Positions 11,395 through 22,853 of a stretch of 64,000 nucleotides of DNA are shown here, one piece after another. The position numbers and the translations under genes are program-made. Each line of letters starts with the position of its first letter. The stretch's first letter is position 1. The stretch is from positions 50,557,859 to 50,621,858 of the forward strand of contig CM067547.1 in assembly GCA_034509755.1 (NCBI GenBank), given 5' to 3'. The notes under the pieces were generated by a model that was not told where the DNA came from, made no database searches, and was given only the letters and a program-made list of their open reading frames with translations. Origin of the DNA: Anisodus tanguticus (lineage: Eukaryota > Streptophyta > Magnoliopsida > Solanales > Solanaceae).

Positions 11395-11848
11395 CCCAAA
11401 AGTTGAGTGATCCAGGGAGCTTCACTATTCGATGTACTATCCGGAATTTTGAGTGCAGCATGCTCTGTGTGATTTGGGGTCAAGTATCAACCTGATGCCC
11501 ATAACTGTGTTTTGTAGACTTGATTTGGGTGAAGCTAGGCCTGCAACCATTACTTTGCAGTTAGCAGATCGTTCGATCAAGCATCCACGAGGTATCATTG
11601 AAGATGTACTAGTGAAAGTGGATAAGTTCATCTTTCCTGTTGACTTCATCATTTTGGATATGGAAGAAGATGAAAATGTGCCCATCATCTTGGGGAGACC
11701 ATTCTTAGCTATAGGGCGAGCACTTATAGATGTGAAGAATGGCGAATTAAAACTCCGAGTCCAGGGAGAAGAAGTGATTTTTAATGTATTCAGGGCATCA
11801 ACTTGTCCAAGAGCAAGTGACGACTACTTCTCCATTGACGTGATTTAA
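11395..11848 (+). pseudogene. Athila-type aspartic protease (Ath-1)
   Basis: Protease domain with the active-site box CDLGSSINLMP, followed by the conserved segments PATITLQLADRSIKHPRGII and ILGRPFLAIGRALIDV, all typical of the retropepsin of Athila elements. The part before the active site (from about 11395) lies in another frame, so an indel near 11450 separates it from the readable piece (11453-11848). The gag-protease linker (11065-11394) is also broken. No RT follows, so this is the last recognisable domain of Ath-1. Confidence 0.82.
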
Positions 11849-13631
11849 AAAGTTGTTTATGAGAAAAGCTTCACGAGTACTGATGCTCTTGAAGTACCAT
11901 TAACATAATGTGAGAAAGATGATAGTGAAGATACTGATCTTGTGAAATATGCCAAGTGTGTTAACCCCTATGGGCTCCTCTATAGGAGAAGAAAAAGGAA
12001 AAAGAAAAAGAAAGAGATATTAAAATGGTTGTGTTTCAGGGGTGATTTACCCCCTTGAAGTCAAGATGAAGAGGAAATTTGCGTCCGGATAAATGACGTT
12101 AACGACAACGCTATTGGGAGGCAACCCAATATTTTAATTCTGTTATTTTGTTTTGTTTTGTTTATCTTGTTTTGAACAATCTCATTGTCTTGTTGTTTCT
12201 TGTTCTGTGTGTTTATGTTAGGTGAATTGTGAGCCAACTCTGGGGTGAAAAAGTGCCGCCTCACCATCCACCACCACCACCATCACCATTCTGAATTGCT
12301 TAGCTGCAGTTTCAGTAAGTCTTTTTACTCTTGCTTTACTTATCGCATTGGGGACAATGTGTTAATTAAGTTTGGGGGGGGGGGGGGGGAGTCTTACTGT
12401 TTTGTGTTAGTAGTCTTTAATTGTTTATATTTTTTTGTTGTTAGTGTCTTTATTTAGTGTCAGTGTTTAAGTGTCATATGTCAATGAATCAAGTTAATAA
12501 CAATAGCCATGAGATTGAGTGAACACATGTGATAGAGTTGGATGAAATTGATAGCCATGAAATACATAAATCTGTGTGCTTGAGTTCGATAGGTCTTGAG
12601 TTGTTTTTAATTATTAATAAGTATAAAAACCTGACCATAATTGGTGAATTTCTTGTATTCAAATATTAGTTTAGACATGATTGAATTTTGGTTTGAGGAA
12701 AGATGGTGGAAAGTTCTAGAGCTTGCTTGCTTGCTATTTGAGATGAAATCATAGATGATGCATGCTTAGGAAGATGATTTAGGCCATCTTTGGAACGATT
12801 GAGCCTTTCAAGCCAACCTTGACTAATGTAATCCCTAGTTACCCTCTTTGAGCCTTAAGTAACCCTTCTTTGATTGACACCTAATCTGAGCCTACTTGAA
12901 ACCCTTTACAAATATTTTCCTTCCCTTGAATTCCATGAGCATATAAGTATTGATTGGGGGATTGACATTTTGTAATTGGTATTTTAAATTGGGTGGTATC
13001 AATAGAAGAGCAAAGGATTGAAAAAAAATGAATACACTACACTTCCCTTGTACATACATTGAAAAACAAGTTTGGAGGTGTAGTTCGAAAAGAAAAGAAA
13101 AATTGAGTAACTAAAAATTGGGGATTGCTTTTGGTTTGAAACATGAATATTGAGTTGGGTTGATTGGTTTATATGCTTATGGTAAATTTGAGCCTAAATG
13201 TCATTTCATCTACCCGTGTTTAAGCCTATCGTCATAACTTATAAAAGTCCTACTGATTCTTGAGCATGTGGTTTCTAAATTAGTAGAGAGTAGCAAGTTA
13301 GCAAGACTATAGAACTTGGACCTGATGGACGGTTGGTAAGAATTAGTTGTGCATGAACTAATAATGAATACTTTTTTAAGTTAATAATCATGGTTGAGTG
13401 GTCATAAGCATTAATAACTTTAAGCAAATTTGAGGATTATCCGACTTGAAATTATAGATAGCAAATTAGTGGCTAGAATGTTCCGGAAGATTTTATTGCA
13501 TGTTGTTCATGATTTTCGAGGCATGATATATTGTTGTTGACCTGATTCAGTCTAGGGTCTGTGTGTTTTTTTCTTTTAGGGTATCTAGAGTTCTTTACTC
13601 GAGGACGAGTAAAGTTTAAGTTTGGGGTGTT
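11849..13631 (+). other. Ath-1 non-coding 3' region with poly-G tract and purine tract
   Basis: This 1.8-kb region sits where pol should be. It contains the ATTGGGAGGCAACCCAA palindrome (12112-12128) often seen downstream of Athila coding regions, a CACCAT-rich stretch (12262-12290), a run of 16 G (12374-12389), and then AT-rich non-coding sequence. It ends in the purine-rich GTTTAAGTTTGGGGTG just before the 3' LTR, the probable polypurine tract. I see no env-like frame. Confidence 0.65.
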
Positions 13632-14963
13632 TGTTAGGTAGATTTTAGTACTGTTTTAGAGCGTGCTTTAGAGAGTCTTTTGTTTGTCTTTTATTTGTCT
13701 TGTGCAGTATTATGCGTGTTGTTTTGTGTTATCAAGTTTTAAGCGATTCAGAAAGGAATAAGGCGAATCCAAAGAAAATAGGCGGTTATTAAGGACAAAA
13801 ATGCATAGCTGGTCACAACAAATGAGTCAAAAAGGCCTTGAGAAGCTTGGAAAGAAGTCTAAACAAAGTCTGGACGAAGAAGGCTGAAGAGCCGCGGCGC
13901 AACAAGCTGAACAGCAGCGGCGCTGAGGAACCGCGGCGCCCAACACAAGAGCCGCGACGCCTCTCTGGCAGAGGGCAATAGATTTCCAGAAGCCAATTAG
14001 CGCCACTGCGCTCTAATAGCGGAGCCGCGGCTCCGACTACGTCAGGAACACGAAAAACCTAAATTTAACAATGGCAAAAAGGTCCAGGGGTTTTTTTGTG
14101 ATTTATACTGGGGGAGGCGCATTTGGAAAGGGAAGACACTTTAGAGGAAAGAAACAAGGGAACATGAGCCATTAGAGACATCTATTGTTCAAGTTCTTTT
14201 TCTTTTCTTTATTTTAATTCAGTTCATGTGGGATATTAAGTTAATTAGTTTTCTTAGCATATCTATGAGTTAATTACTTTTATTAGGGTTTTTCATCGAA
14301 TCACTTGAAACTCTATTATGAGTTAATGCATTGCTAATGTTCTTCTTCATCTATTAAGATCCCTTCAACTTGTGTTTATTGAATGAGAATTAATTGGCCA
14401 TTAGTCTTCATTACCTATATGATTTCGAATCAAGATCCGAGAAGGGAGATTTGAATATGCTATAGTTGATTAGACGTAGGTTTAATCTTGAACGACAATA
14501 TCACGATTGCTTGTGTAGCGTTTTAGGTTATTGATCTTAATCCTCATGCGTGATTGAACTTATCATAGAAATATAGAAAGTTCTCACTTAGGTTGAGTTT
14601 TTATACGTCCTAACCGGAATATAGAACACCTCAGTTAACTTGCTATCTTAATAAGAAGAAGAATCGCTAGTCTTGCATTAATGAATGATAGAGTGAAAAG
14701 TTGAGGAGACTAGAAACCCTAATTGCCTTCAACGTTGAATTAAACTTCATGTGCTTTCATTTCTACTATTTCATTTCTGAAACTTACTTTAGTTTGTTAA
14801 TTCTGTAGTTTAGAAATCATTACCTATATTTGTTAGCCAAATAGAAACCAAAGATTAGTTAATTGGTACTTGATAAATCAGTCACTGTGGACGATACTCG
14901 GTCTTACCAAAATTTATTTTAAATTGCGATACGTACACTTGAGTAACATCTAGAAATACCGCA
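13632..14963 (+). repeat. 3' LTR of Ath-1
   Basis: Matches 8087-9379 throughout. The first ~260 bp are visibly more diverged (roughly 6% by eye) than the rest. It ends GAAATACCGCA before Cop-B sequence resumes. Confidence 0.9.
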
Positions 14964-14967
14964 AACA

Positions 14968-15900
14968 AAAAACAACTACTGCATTGCATAAGTAATATCA
15001 AGCCTCGTGAATGTAAGATACTGAAGAGCCCCTGCAATACTCTGGTAGTGGTAGGGATCCTCGTAAGGTGTGATAGAATTAGCAATCAGCTTCGGTTTGT
15101 TGTCAACCGGAGTGGGAGAGGACTTACAGGATGACATGCTAGCTCTTCAATAATCTCAGCCGCATACTTCCTGTAGGATAAAAATAGACCACCTGCATGA
15201 CGAGTTACAACTATACCCAAAAAATAAGTCAAAGGCCACAAGTCTTTCATAGCAAATTCGGAGACATGATATACCTGCGTAGTTTATCAGAAGAGGCAGT
15301 CAATATAATATCATCCACATATAACAGAACGTATGCCAAAGAAGTACCGCGGCGATAGATGAACAGAGAATGATCAGACCTGCTGTGAGAAAACCTAATA
15401 GTAGACACATAATCAGCAAACCTTTTGTATCAGGTCCGAGGGGCCTGTTTTAGCCCATACAAGGACTTCTTCAGCAAACAGACATTGTTAGGATGATCGG
15501 GGTCCCTAAAATCCAAGGGCTAATGCATATATACCGTTTCCTTGATATCACCGTATAAGAACGTATTTTTCACGTTCAGCTGATGAATGGGCCAAGCTTT
15601 GGAGAGAGCCAGACTGAGAATAGTGCGAATAGTTGCCGGTTTGACCACCGGACTAAATGTCACTCTACAATCCACAATAATATGTTGAGTTTTGCCATTA
15701 CCTACAAGACGGGTCTTATGCCTCTCAAAATAACCATAAGATTTTTCCTTATGAGTAAAAATCCACATAGAACGAATCACATTAACACCGGGCAGACGGG
15801 GCACTAACTCATACATCTTATTTTCAATAAGAGCATCATATTCATCGTCAATGGCCATTTTCCAATTCAAGTCATAAAGGGCAGACACAAGGTTATGTAG
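14968..15900 (-). pseudogene. Copia reverse transcriptase (Cop-B)
   Basis: Continuation of the Cop-B polyprotein beyond the Athila insertion. The minus-strand frame from 15888 down to 15520 begins the RT domain (WKMAIDDEYDALIENKMYEL, then FSPVVKPATIRTILSLAL and DVKNTFLYGDIKETVYM). The remainder to 14968 is frameshifted but keeps the catalytic YVDD at 15310-15321. In intact copia elements this enzyme copies the genomic RNA in the cytoplasmic particle. Frameshifts near 15520 and further stops inactivate it. Confidence 0.83.
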
Positions 15901-16600
15901 AGGGGTGATTTAGTGACTTTAGAATTTAGATTAAAATGTCATTTTTGTTTAAAGATACCCCGTTGGCTACGCGTAATGGGTCATTGACTCGAAATTGAAC
16001 TGGATTGGACCTGGGTTGGTGTAGTGATGTCACGGGATTGGCCAGCAGGCCGTGGGCCTGCTGGCCGATGGACTAGACTGACGGAGGGGTGGGATGGGCT
16101 GAGGGACTGGACCGATGAGCTGGACCGAGGAAGTGGGCCTGGTGGCCGAGACACTCCAGGAGACCGAATTGGGATAGCAGGCCAAGAGTAGTGTTCTGGG
16201 CCGGCAGTGGGCCTATCGATGTCTGTTAGACCAGAAGATGATGGGTAGACCGATCCAAATGGTGGACCACATACGGGGATAGTCCATCATTCAAAAAATT
16301 ATAAGGGTTGGTCACAGAATTTTACAATTTAGCAAACGGAAATTGGGTTTCCTAAAAAATGACATGGCGACTAATTATGGTCTTATTAGAATACAAATGA
16401 TAACATTTGTAACCACGATGATTAGACGGATAACTCAAAAACACACAAGAGGTAGAATGGGCTTGAAGTTTTCTAATTGTAGTGGATTGAAAAAAAGGAT
16501 ATCATAAGCACCTAAACACCATAAGATGAGAATACGAAAGATCTTTATGATAAGAATTTTTAGAGGAGACTGGTATGCTAATCCTTTGCTAGAGAGTATG
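15901..16600 (-). pseudogene. Integrase C-terminus and linker to RT (Cop-B)
   Basis: This part of Cop-B is low-complexity and G-rich on the plus strand (repeated GGCCTGCTGG, GGACTGG and GGACCGA), corresponding to a Pro-rich spacer between integrase and RT in this lineage. Remnants of the integrase C-terminal GKF-like part occur near 16370-16560. I see no other gene in it. Confidence 0.5.
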
Positions 16601-17390
16601 TTAATAAGTTAAGTAGCCATTTGTAAAGCATGATGCCAAAATAAAGGTGGTAATGAAGCATGGGCCAGTAATGTGCGAACAATATTATTAATAGTTCGAA
16701 TTATTCTTTCGGCTTTCCATTTTGTGAGGACGTATGAGGACAAGAAAACTGAAAGATATGCCATTAACATTACAAAATTTCCTAAATGCCCCATTATCAA
16801 ATCCCCTTCCATTATCACATTGAATGTTTTTAATTTCCCATTCAAATTGGGTACGGATGAATGCTCTAAATGATAGAAATGTGGAATAAACTTGAGACTT
16901 TTTAGACAACGGAAAGGTTCACAAAAATTTAGAATAATCATCCAAAAATAACACATAATAACAATGGCCCAAAGAGCTCAAAACGGGAGATGTCCACAAA
17001 TCACCATGAATAATATCAAATGGCATCAAAGTACTAGAATTGGAAGCAACAAACGGTAATTTAACATAGCGGATAAGAAGGACAAACATTAGTACTATGC
17101 GTACTATTACACTCAATAAAATTATTATTTTTAAGAGAGGAAAGAACAAATGCTCCCGGATGACCCAAATGCTCATGCCACAAGAAGGTGCTAAAGCGAT
17201 AAACGTTGATGGTGTGGCTGGACTAGTGGTAGTGGTGGTGGTGATATTTGTCCTACATTCATTCGTGAAGGTACTCCTAATGGGTTAAAGACCATATCAA
17301 CGGATCTTCCATCTTGTAAATAAGGCATATCTTGTCTAGGCATAATTTTACGGGATAGAGCTCGCCCCGACTATTACATCGCATTAGAGG
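16601..17390 (-). pseudogene. Copia integrase (Cop-B)
   Basis: Minus-strand fragments cover the integrase core. A PFDIIHGDLWTSPV segment (first catalytic Asp) lies near 16990-17020, FLDDYSKFL follows, IQCDNGRGFDNGAF (second Asp) lies near 16770-16800, and the AERIIRTINN segment with the catalytic Glu lies near 16690-16720. Several frameshifts split it into four short frames. The zinc-binding pre-integrase part up to 17390 is poorly preserved. Confidence 0.78.
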
Positions 17391-18855
17391 TATTCCCGTC
17401 GTGAAATCCTTCACGAAAAATCCAAAAGGATCAAAGTCAACAGAAACTCAATTATCAGTTGTAAATTTTCGAACAGACACCAAATTTTTAATTAAGCGAG
17501 GAGCATGAAAGACATTTATCAAGGCTAAAGGTGGGTTTAGGGGAGATATATTTGTGTGACCATAACCACGAATTGGAATTGAATTACCATTACCAATAAT
17601 TATGCCACGATTTTTGCTCAAATTGAAATAAGATGAGAGATTACTTGGTGTGGACGTCATGTGAGAAGTAGCACCAGTGTCCATGAACCAATTTACGTCC
17701 GGAGGATTTAATCCAAGTGTATGCATCGCTGCCTCGATATTTGTGTGTGTCAGGACTGCTACTGCTGGGCCCGCAGCAGCGAAGGGAGAAGAAGAATAAG
17801 AAGAATTGCTTAAGTAAGGTAGTCGCTTCTTTTTTTCGGTATACCGCAGAGCGCCTGTTGAGGTCAAGGCCCAAGCAGGCCAGGCCGCATTGTTCATCGA
17901 CCCAGGCTGCTGCCACTGCTGGCCATTGTTGGGTCGTACCCAGTTTGCTGAAAGGAATGGGCAGGACGACATGGGCCACTGGCCATTGGACCAGGGCCAC
18001 TGCCCAGCGGCCCAAGACCGCTGCCATGGGTTCAGTGGCCTTGGGCCAATGGCCACTACCACAGCCGCCGCCACTGCCGCCACGTCCGCAGTATTTCCCA
18101 CTGTTTTGACCCTTTTTGCCACCCCCGTTGTTACGTTTTTTACCATAATTTTTGGAGAACGATTGAGAGTCATCCGTTTCGTGGGATGTGGCCACCATCA
18201 TGGCGGAATTGGCTCCGGTAGCCGTTTTTTTAGCCAAACATGTTTCTTCTAAGGTGAGAATGAAGCGTGCTTGGTAAAACGGCGGGAGAGGATTGCTTTG
18301 ACGGAGGAGAGTGCCAACGCCATTATAAGCCTCGGAGAGGCGTGCAACCATCTAAAGAACAAGATGATCATTAGTGACAGACGCACCAACGTTTTTGAGT
18401 TGATCCGATAACTCCTTAAGCCTTTGACAATAGGCTGAGGCATTCGAAAAATCCTCCATATTTATGTGGGAGAATTCCTGCTCAAGGGTCACGACACGGG
18501 AATTTTTGTTGTCCTGGAATATATCATGCAACATATTCCAAGCTTCCATTGTCGTAGCGTCGGGTTTGATAATTATCTGTAAGAGATCCGTAGAGATGGT
18601 GAAATAGATCCATTGAAGGACCGTAGCATCAAGAGTTGCCCACAACTCAATTTCATCATCCGTGGAAGACACATTCTCCTTGCCTTTTGCCGGTGGGACG
18701 ATGTGATGGAGGACGCTATTAGACCGGGTGTGAATTTTAAACAGTTCTGCTCATGTCGCGTATTGGACGTTTTCCATCTCAAGAACAATATGAATGTTCT
18801 TTTTGATATTGGAGACTGCAAGGGCAGGATGGAAGGTGTTCTTTGTGGTAGACAT
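17391..18855 (-). pseudogene. Copia gag and protease (Cop-B)
   Basis: The gag start is at 18855 (MSTTKNTFHPALAVSNIKKN). A tryptophan codon equivalent to that intact at 23484 is TGA here (18751-18753). The capsid continues through NMEDFSNASAYCQRLKELS to about 18250. The nucleocapsid region (17800-18120) is a GC-rich low-complexity stretch coding Gly/Trp/Pro repeats, without a clear CCHC knuckle. The protease has NWFMDTGATSHMTS near 17640-17690. Two overlapping frames in 17448-18351 show at least one frameshift. Plus-strand frames here are shadows. Confidence 0.8.
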
Positions 18856-18997
18856 GATGGAGGAACAAGAGGAGAATGAGGGATTCAGAATTTTTTTTGA
18901 AGGGAAGTGGGTGATCAGCCGGTGCCCGAGACATAGGTAGTCGAGTAGGGCGGCGGAAGCTTAGGAGAATTTTGGAGAAGGAAAATTTTGCCCTAGA

Positions 18998-19009
18998 ATG
19001 CTGATACCA
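18998..19009 (-). promoter_or_regulatory. Primer-binding site of Cop-B
   Basis: On the minus strand TGGTATCAGCAT directly follows the LTR end (TTTCA). This is the copia initiator-tRNA-Met site with some 3' mismatches. Confidence 0.8.
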
Positions 19010-19241
19010 TGAAAGAGAATAATCTCTTGATCATTTTCATTAATGTAAAGAGTTTATATACATGATATACAATAGTAAACCTAGCCTATAATTATGGAGA
19101 TCAAATATACATTTTCCTAATACAAGACTACTACCATAATTATATTTTCATAATACAAGACTACTATCAAAATTACAAGATCTCTAATAATATCAGGGAA
19201 TATACGTAGTATATTAGGAATCTACTACATATATTCTATCA
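19010..19241 (-). repeat. 5' LTR of Cop-B
   Basis: A 232-bp partner of 7253-7484. In element sense it starts TGATAGAATATATGTAG and ends CTCTTTCA. Confidence 0.9.
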
Positions 19242-20540
19242 GAAGTTGGTTAAAGTCTAAACAATTGGTTGAAGTTGGAAAATAAGTATTTCAAATTAAT
19301 TATTTTATATTATCAACAAATAGGTTAAAAACAAAGCTCAACTCTTTTCTTTTCCAAGTATATTATTAACTCTTCATTTTCCAATTCTTTCAGGTATTTT
19401 CAAACATGAAAAGGGTTTTAATTAGACTTGATTATAACATACACAATTCCTTAACTATTTTAAAACGATTTAATTAAAGGTAAATTTATACTCCTTTCTT
19501 GCACGGTTATATATGTCAATACATAGTTAGTTATTCGTGATTTCAGCAAGTTTCTTAGGGAAATGCATAAGTCGTTCCCTAATTAGTTAATTATCTTTTA
19601 GCAAGTTTTTTGGGAACGATTAAGTGATTCCCCTCATTTTTAATACGTTTAAGATTAGCTCATCACCATTAAGTGTCTTTTGCGGTTTTAACACGTCCAC
19701 TAAAAAAACTTTAAGTACAAGGTATAATTAAGCCGCTGTTATTTTTTTTATTGGGAAGTGCTATTATTGACAATGAGTACTTTTAATCACTTATTACCCC
19801 TTTAATAGCAATGGAAACTTAAAAAAAGTAACCAATTTTGTCTTGAATTTTAAAGCAACAGTATCGAACTAGTGTACGAATTGCAATGCAAGTACTAAAA
19901 CTCTTGAGATAGTGAGGACTTACCAACCGATTTTGAGCGCAGCTACAAGTCTACAATTTCGAGAAGACTAGTAGACGATCGACAAAAGGCTATATCAATA
20001 ACGGTAACTTTTTTTCGGATAGGGTAGGCTGACTACTTCATCAAAGTGGGTAGCTCCGGTAGACTCATAATATAGATTATAAAATAAATAGGGTGGATAG
20101 GCTTAAGCACCACACTACACGTATAACTGCGAACGCCCCTCGTTAGGGAAACAATAAAACGGAACAAAGTATGGAAAGTCATCCCAAAACTCCCTAGAAT
20201 ACTGTCAGTGACAAAGATATATGTGGTCTGGACATATCATTGTGTTTAAAAGGGAAAAGAAGATTTTATTGCAATCCCCATATATATAGATGATACAAAT
20301 TCACACTTGTTTCCCTTTAAAATGTATTACCTTTTTAGTGTTTTTTGTTTTCTTCAACTATATATATACTTTTTGGCAGGATAGGTCAGCGAAGAAATGA
20401 AAATAACGGCTTAGTATTATGTTCATCAGCTTTTCAGAGGTGAAATCTTCTAGTCTTTCCTATTTGATTCTCCTCCAAGCCCCAACCCTCCCCACCCCAA
20501 ATCGGATGTAAATTTTTTCTTTCGTATGGCTAAGTACCTA
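19242..20540. other. AT-rich spacer, no gene seen
   Basis: No coding region, RNA gene or well-defined repeat could be supported on either strand. Confidence 0.5.
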
Positions 20541-20549
20541 CCAAAAAAC

Positions 20550-21070
20550 TTGAAAACCGACGGAAAAAAACCAACGGACAAAACCGACAGAATTCTTCAT
20601 TTTATCGATAATTAAATTTTTTTTAAAATAAAAAAAAATTGACATACTTCCGTCGGTTATTTTTTGCGCAAAAATGCGCGAAATTATAATTATTTTTTTC
20701 TAAAATAAACCGACGGACTCCGTCGATTGTTTACATTTTTATACAAAAATAGACGGAGTACGTCGTTTTTTAGAGCGAAAAAATGCAGTTTAATAGTATT
20801 AATTAAAACAATGAAAGTATTTGATCAAAGAACATGAGTAGTCTAGTGGTAGAGTTGTTCAATGTCAGGGTACATACCTGTGTTTAATTCCAAGTTACTA
20901 CATTTCATTATTTTATTTTATAAAACAAACAACTGACGGACTCCGTCAATTTTTTTATTTTTAATTTACATAACCAACAAAGTCCATTGGTTTTAACCGA
21001 CGGACTGCGTTGGTTTTGGAAAAGTGTCGCGACCTAAACCGACATCCATAGTCCATCGATTTTTGGACCG
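20550..21070. mobile_element. CACTA-like element with CCGACGGA subterminal repeats
   Basis: At least eight copies in both orientations of a CCGACGGACTCCGTCGG-type palindromic motif occur, for example at 20561, 20653, 20711, 20937 and 20997. Dense subterminal repeats of this kind are typical of plant CACTA elements and bind their transposase. No transposase coding or clean CACTA terminus is visible, so it is a non-autonomous or truncated copy with approximate limits. Confidence 0.55.
20832..20893 (+). repeat. tRNA-like (SINE-derived) fragment
   Basis: TAGTCTAGTGGTAGAGT resembles a pol III box A and GTGTTTAATTCC a degraded box B, about 35 bases apart. No acceptor-stem pairing or full cloverleaf was found, so I read it as a SINE or tRNA relic inside the CACTA-like sequence, not a tRNA gene. 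Confidence 0.3.
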
Positions 21071-21136
21071 TCAGTTTTGGCCTTCTATCTATCTATTTAT
21101 ATCTTTCTTTATATATACATTGCGCCTTTGGTAGAT

Positions 21137-21660
21137 GTCGAGACTAAGGCTGGTCAGTGGGCCGGGTCAGCCCGGTCCCGCCCCGCCCCGCCCCGATCCC
21201 CCCTAAAAAAAATGGTGTCGGGACTCGAAACCGGGAAGGGACTTGGGCTCGTCCGGTGACTCGTAGTCCCTTTTTGAGTATTATCTTCGCTGTGGATGAT
21301 CCAGTCGGTGTGCGTATGAACGAACGAATTCCACCTCCGCCTAGGCCCGTACCGCCCCCTGCCCCCGTACCGACCCCTACCCCTGTACCGACCCCCTCTT
21401 TGCAAAAATGTTCGTTGCACAATGACCATTTTATATTTTGATTGTTGTGCAACGGCCATTTTTGGCCCCCCCCCCCACCCCATAAACCCCCCTACCCCCT
21501 TAATATTTATTTTTAACCCCTAAGTTACTATATTTACACTTTAACTCAATTTTCCAACTATAAATACCTCATTTTCTCTTCATTTTATCTCACAAATCTT
21601 CCTACAAACTCTCTAATCTCTCAACTCAATCTATCTCTCTACAAGTCTACAATTACATTT
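21137..21660 (+). mobile_element. Possible hAT-like 5' end, GC-rich
   Basis: The GC-rich start (GGGCCGGGTCAGCCCGG, then runs of CCCCGCCCCG) is followed by CAACGGCCATTTTTGG, a TATAAATA box (21561-21568) and a pyrimidine-rich leader (TCTCTCAACTCAATCTATCTC). This resembles the 5' leader of plant hAT transposons, but no transposase follows; an RTE LINE piece starts near 21790. Open frames within are compositional artefacts. Confidence 0.3.
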
Positions 21661-21789
21661 CCTACTAAATATTTTATTTTATTTGCTTATTTGTATAATT
21701 GTATCAAAGTTGAAAAATTAGAACTGAAGTTGGCTACTAGCTTGAGGATCATCCATCGAGCAAAGTTTCAATTTTCAACCTCGATTACA

Positions 21790-22327
21790 AATCGATGTTA
21801 CGTCGGTGTTTGGTGTGAGAGATATGGATTCTCCAGTACGGAGGTGTGAGAGGTTGGAGACGGTTAATAAGAGAGGTAGAGGTAAGCCGAAGAAGTATTG
21901 GGGAGAGGTGATTAGACAAGACATGGCGCAGGTCCAGCTTACGGAGGATATGTCCTTAGATAGGAGGTTATGGAGGACACAAATTAGGGTAGAAGGCTAG
22001 TAGGTAGTTGAGTGTTGTCTTACTTATCATTTCATACTAGTAGTCATAGTATTACTCTTGTAGTTTCTTGTCCTTTTATTTATGTTATTAACTGTTGTTT
22101 CTTGTATTTAGATTATCGTATTGATTTGTGTAGTTACGACGCCTTTTTCTTTTCAGATAGCTTTATCATGTTTTAAATAATGCTTTGGACTGCTTGTCCT
22201 TGTGCCGAAAGTCTACCGGAAACAACGTCTGTACCTCCCAAGGTAGGGATAAGATCTACGTATACTCTACCCTCTCCGAATTAAACCCCACAAAGTGTGA
22301 TTTCAGTGAATATGTTGTTGTATTGGT
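21790..22327 (+). mobile_element. 5'-truncated RTE-type LINE
   Basis: The C-terminal reverse-transcriptase codons (21806-22000) are followed by a 3' untranslated region ending in the conserved tail (GTCTACCGGAAACAAC ... TACTCTACCCTCTCC ... GTTGTTGTA). Only the last fraction of the element is present and no clear target duplication was found. Confidence 0.75.
21806..22000 (+). pseudogene. RTE reverse transcriptase C-terminus
   Basis: About 64 codons with RRCERLETVNKRGRGKPKKY, WGEVIRQDMAQVQLTEDMS and the terminal LDRRLWRTQIRVEG, the conserved end of RTE-clade LINE ORF2 proteins. A second copy of the last segment is at 59455-59538. The rest of the endonuclease-RT protein is missing, so this is a dead 5'-truncated copy. 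The methionine at 21806 is incidental. Confidence 0.75.
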
Positions 22328-22690
22328 GAATTGACGGTCTAATCAGGCAAGGATTATAATGTAAAAATTGTTATATATTGAATATAGTATACTAATATAA
22401 GAACGATTATGTGGCTAATAATAATATATGGAGCTAATTGTTATACGATGGACAACAATAACAAACTTTGTTATGTAATGATTGTTTGTGTTAAGCATTT
22501 GTCTTTAAATCCTATCTAGGTATTTCTAATGCACGTATGTTATACGTATTATATTCTAATAAATAGATGTCAGCATATATAAGTTATACTAGTATGAGGT
22601 TGTGCATTTGATTTCCAATATTAAACTCTACATTAATGCAAAGTATTATTCCAATGGACTTTTCCGTTGAAAAACTCTCACGTTTTTCCA
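22328..22690. other. AT-rich spacer, no gene seen
   Basis: Nothing supportable on either strand. Confidence 0.45.
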
Positions 22691-22694
22691 CTGT

Positions 22695-22853
22695 TTAAAA
22701 ATTAGAGCTTTCATCCGTACCCAATTTGAACGGGAAATTAAGAATATTCAATGTGATAATGGAAAAAGAATATGATAATGGGTTGTTTTGGGATTTTTGT
22801 GGTAATAATGGTATCAATGTTCATTTCTCTTGTTCTCATACGTCACCGTTGTT
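22695..22853 (+). pseudogene. Copia integrase core fragment, plus strand
   Basis: A plus-strand piece coding an integrase segment, FHPYPI-like entry then NVIMEKEYDNGLF and HFSCSHTS, homologous to the minus-strand Cop-B region at 16770-16880. It ends abruptly at about 22853, where minus-strand gag sequence of the same lineage begins, so the two pieces were joined by rearrangement. Confidence 0.6.

Larger units (their letters stand above)
8087..14963 (+). mobile_element. Non-autonomous Athila-type Ty3/gypsy element (Ath-1)
   Basis: LTRs of 1293 bp (8087-9379) and 1332 bp (13632-14963) flank a tRNA-Asp primer site, gag, protease, a long non-coding 3' region and a purine tract. Reverse transcriptase, RNase H and integrase are absent between the protease (to 11848) and the 3' region, so mobility would have needed another element's enzymes. 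The insertion lies inside the RNase H of Cop-B. AAACA at 8082-8086 recurs at 14963-14967, overlapping the LTR's last base by one, as the probable 5-bp TSD. Confidence 0.88.
7253..19241 (-). mobile_element. Ty1/copia element Cop-B (Ale-like), split by an Athila insertion
   Basis: Two 232-bp LTRs bound the element (7253-7484 and 19010-19241). The 5-bp duplication GAAGT flanks it at 7248-7252 and 19242-19246. Read on the minus strand the order is 5' LTR, PBS, gag, protease, integrase, RT, RNase H, purine tract, 3' LTR. A gypsy element (8087-14963) interrupts the RNase H region; without it Cop-B is about 5.1 kb, normal for a copia element. By eye the LTRs differ at about 23 of 232 sites, so this is an old insertion. 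The coding region has many stops. Confidence 0.92.

Noticed and set aside
12245..12457. His-rich small protein (seven His in a row)
   Set aside because: Product of a CACCAT repeat in the Athila 3' region next to a poly-G run; no conservation or start context.
17641..18351. Overlapping plus- and minus-strand frames in the Gly/Trp-rich stretch as separate genes
   Set aside because: The minus-strand frames are pieces of Cop-B gag-protease. The plus-strand frames are shadows in GC-rich repeats.
20832..20893. Functional tRNA gene
   Set aside because: Only degraded A- and B-box-like strings; no acceptor stem or complete cloverleaf.
21077..21483. Overlapping Pro/Gly-rich open frames on both strands
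   Set aside because: Caused by GC-rich low-complexity DNA; no domain, no conserved start, and both strands look equally coding.
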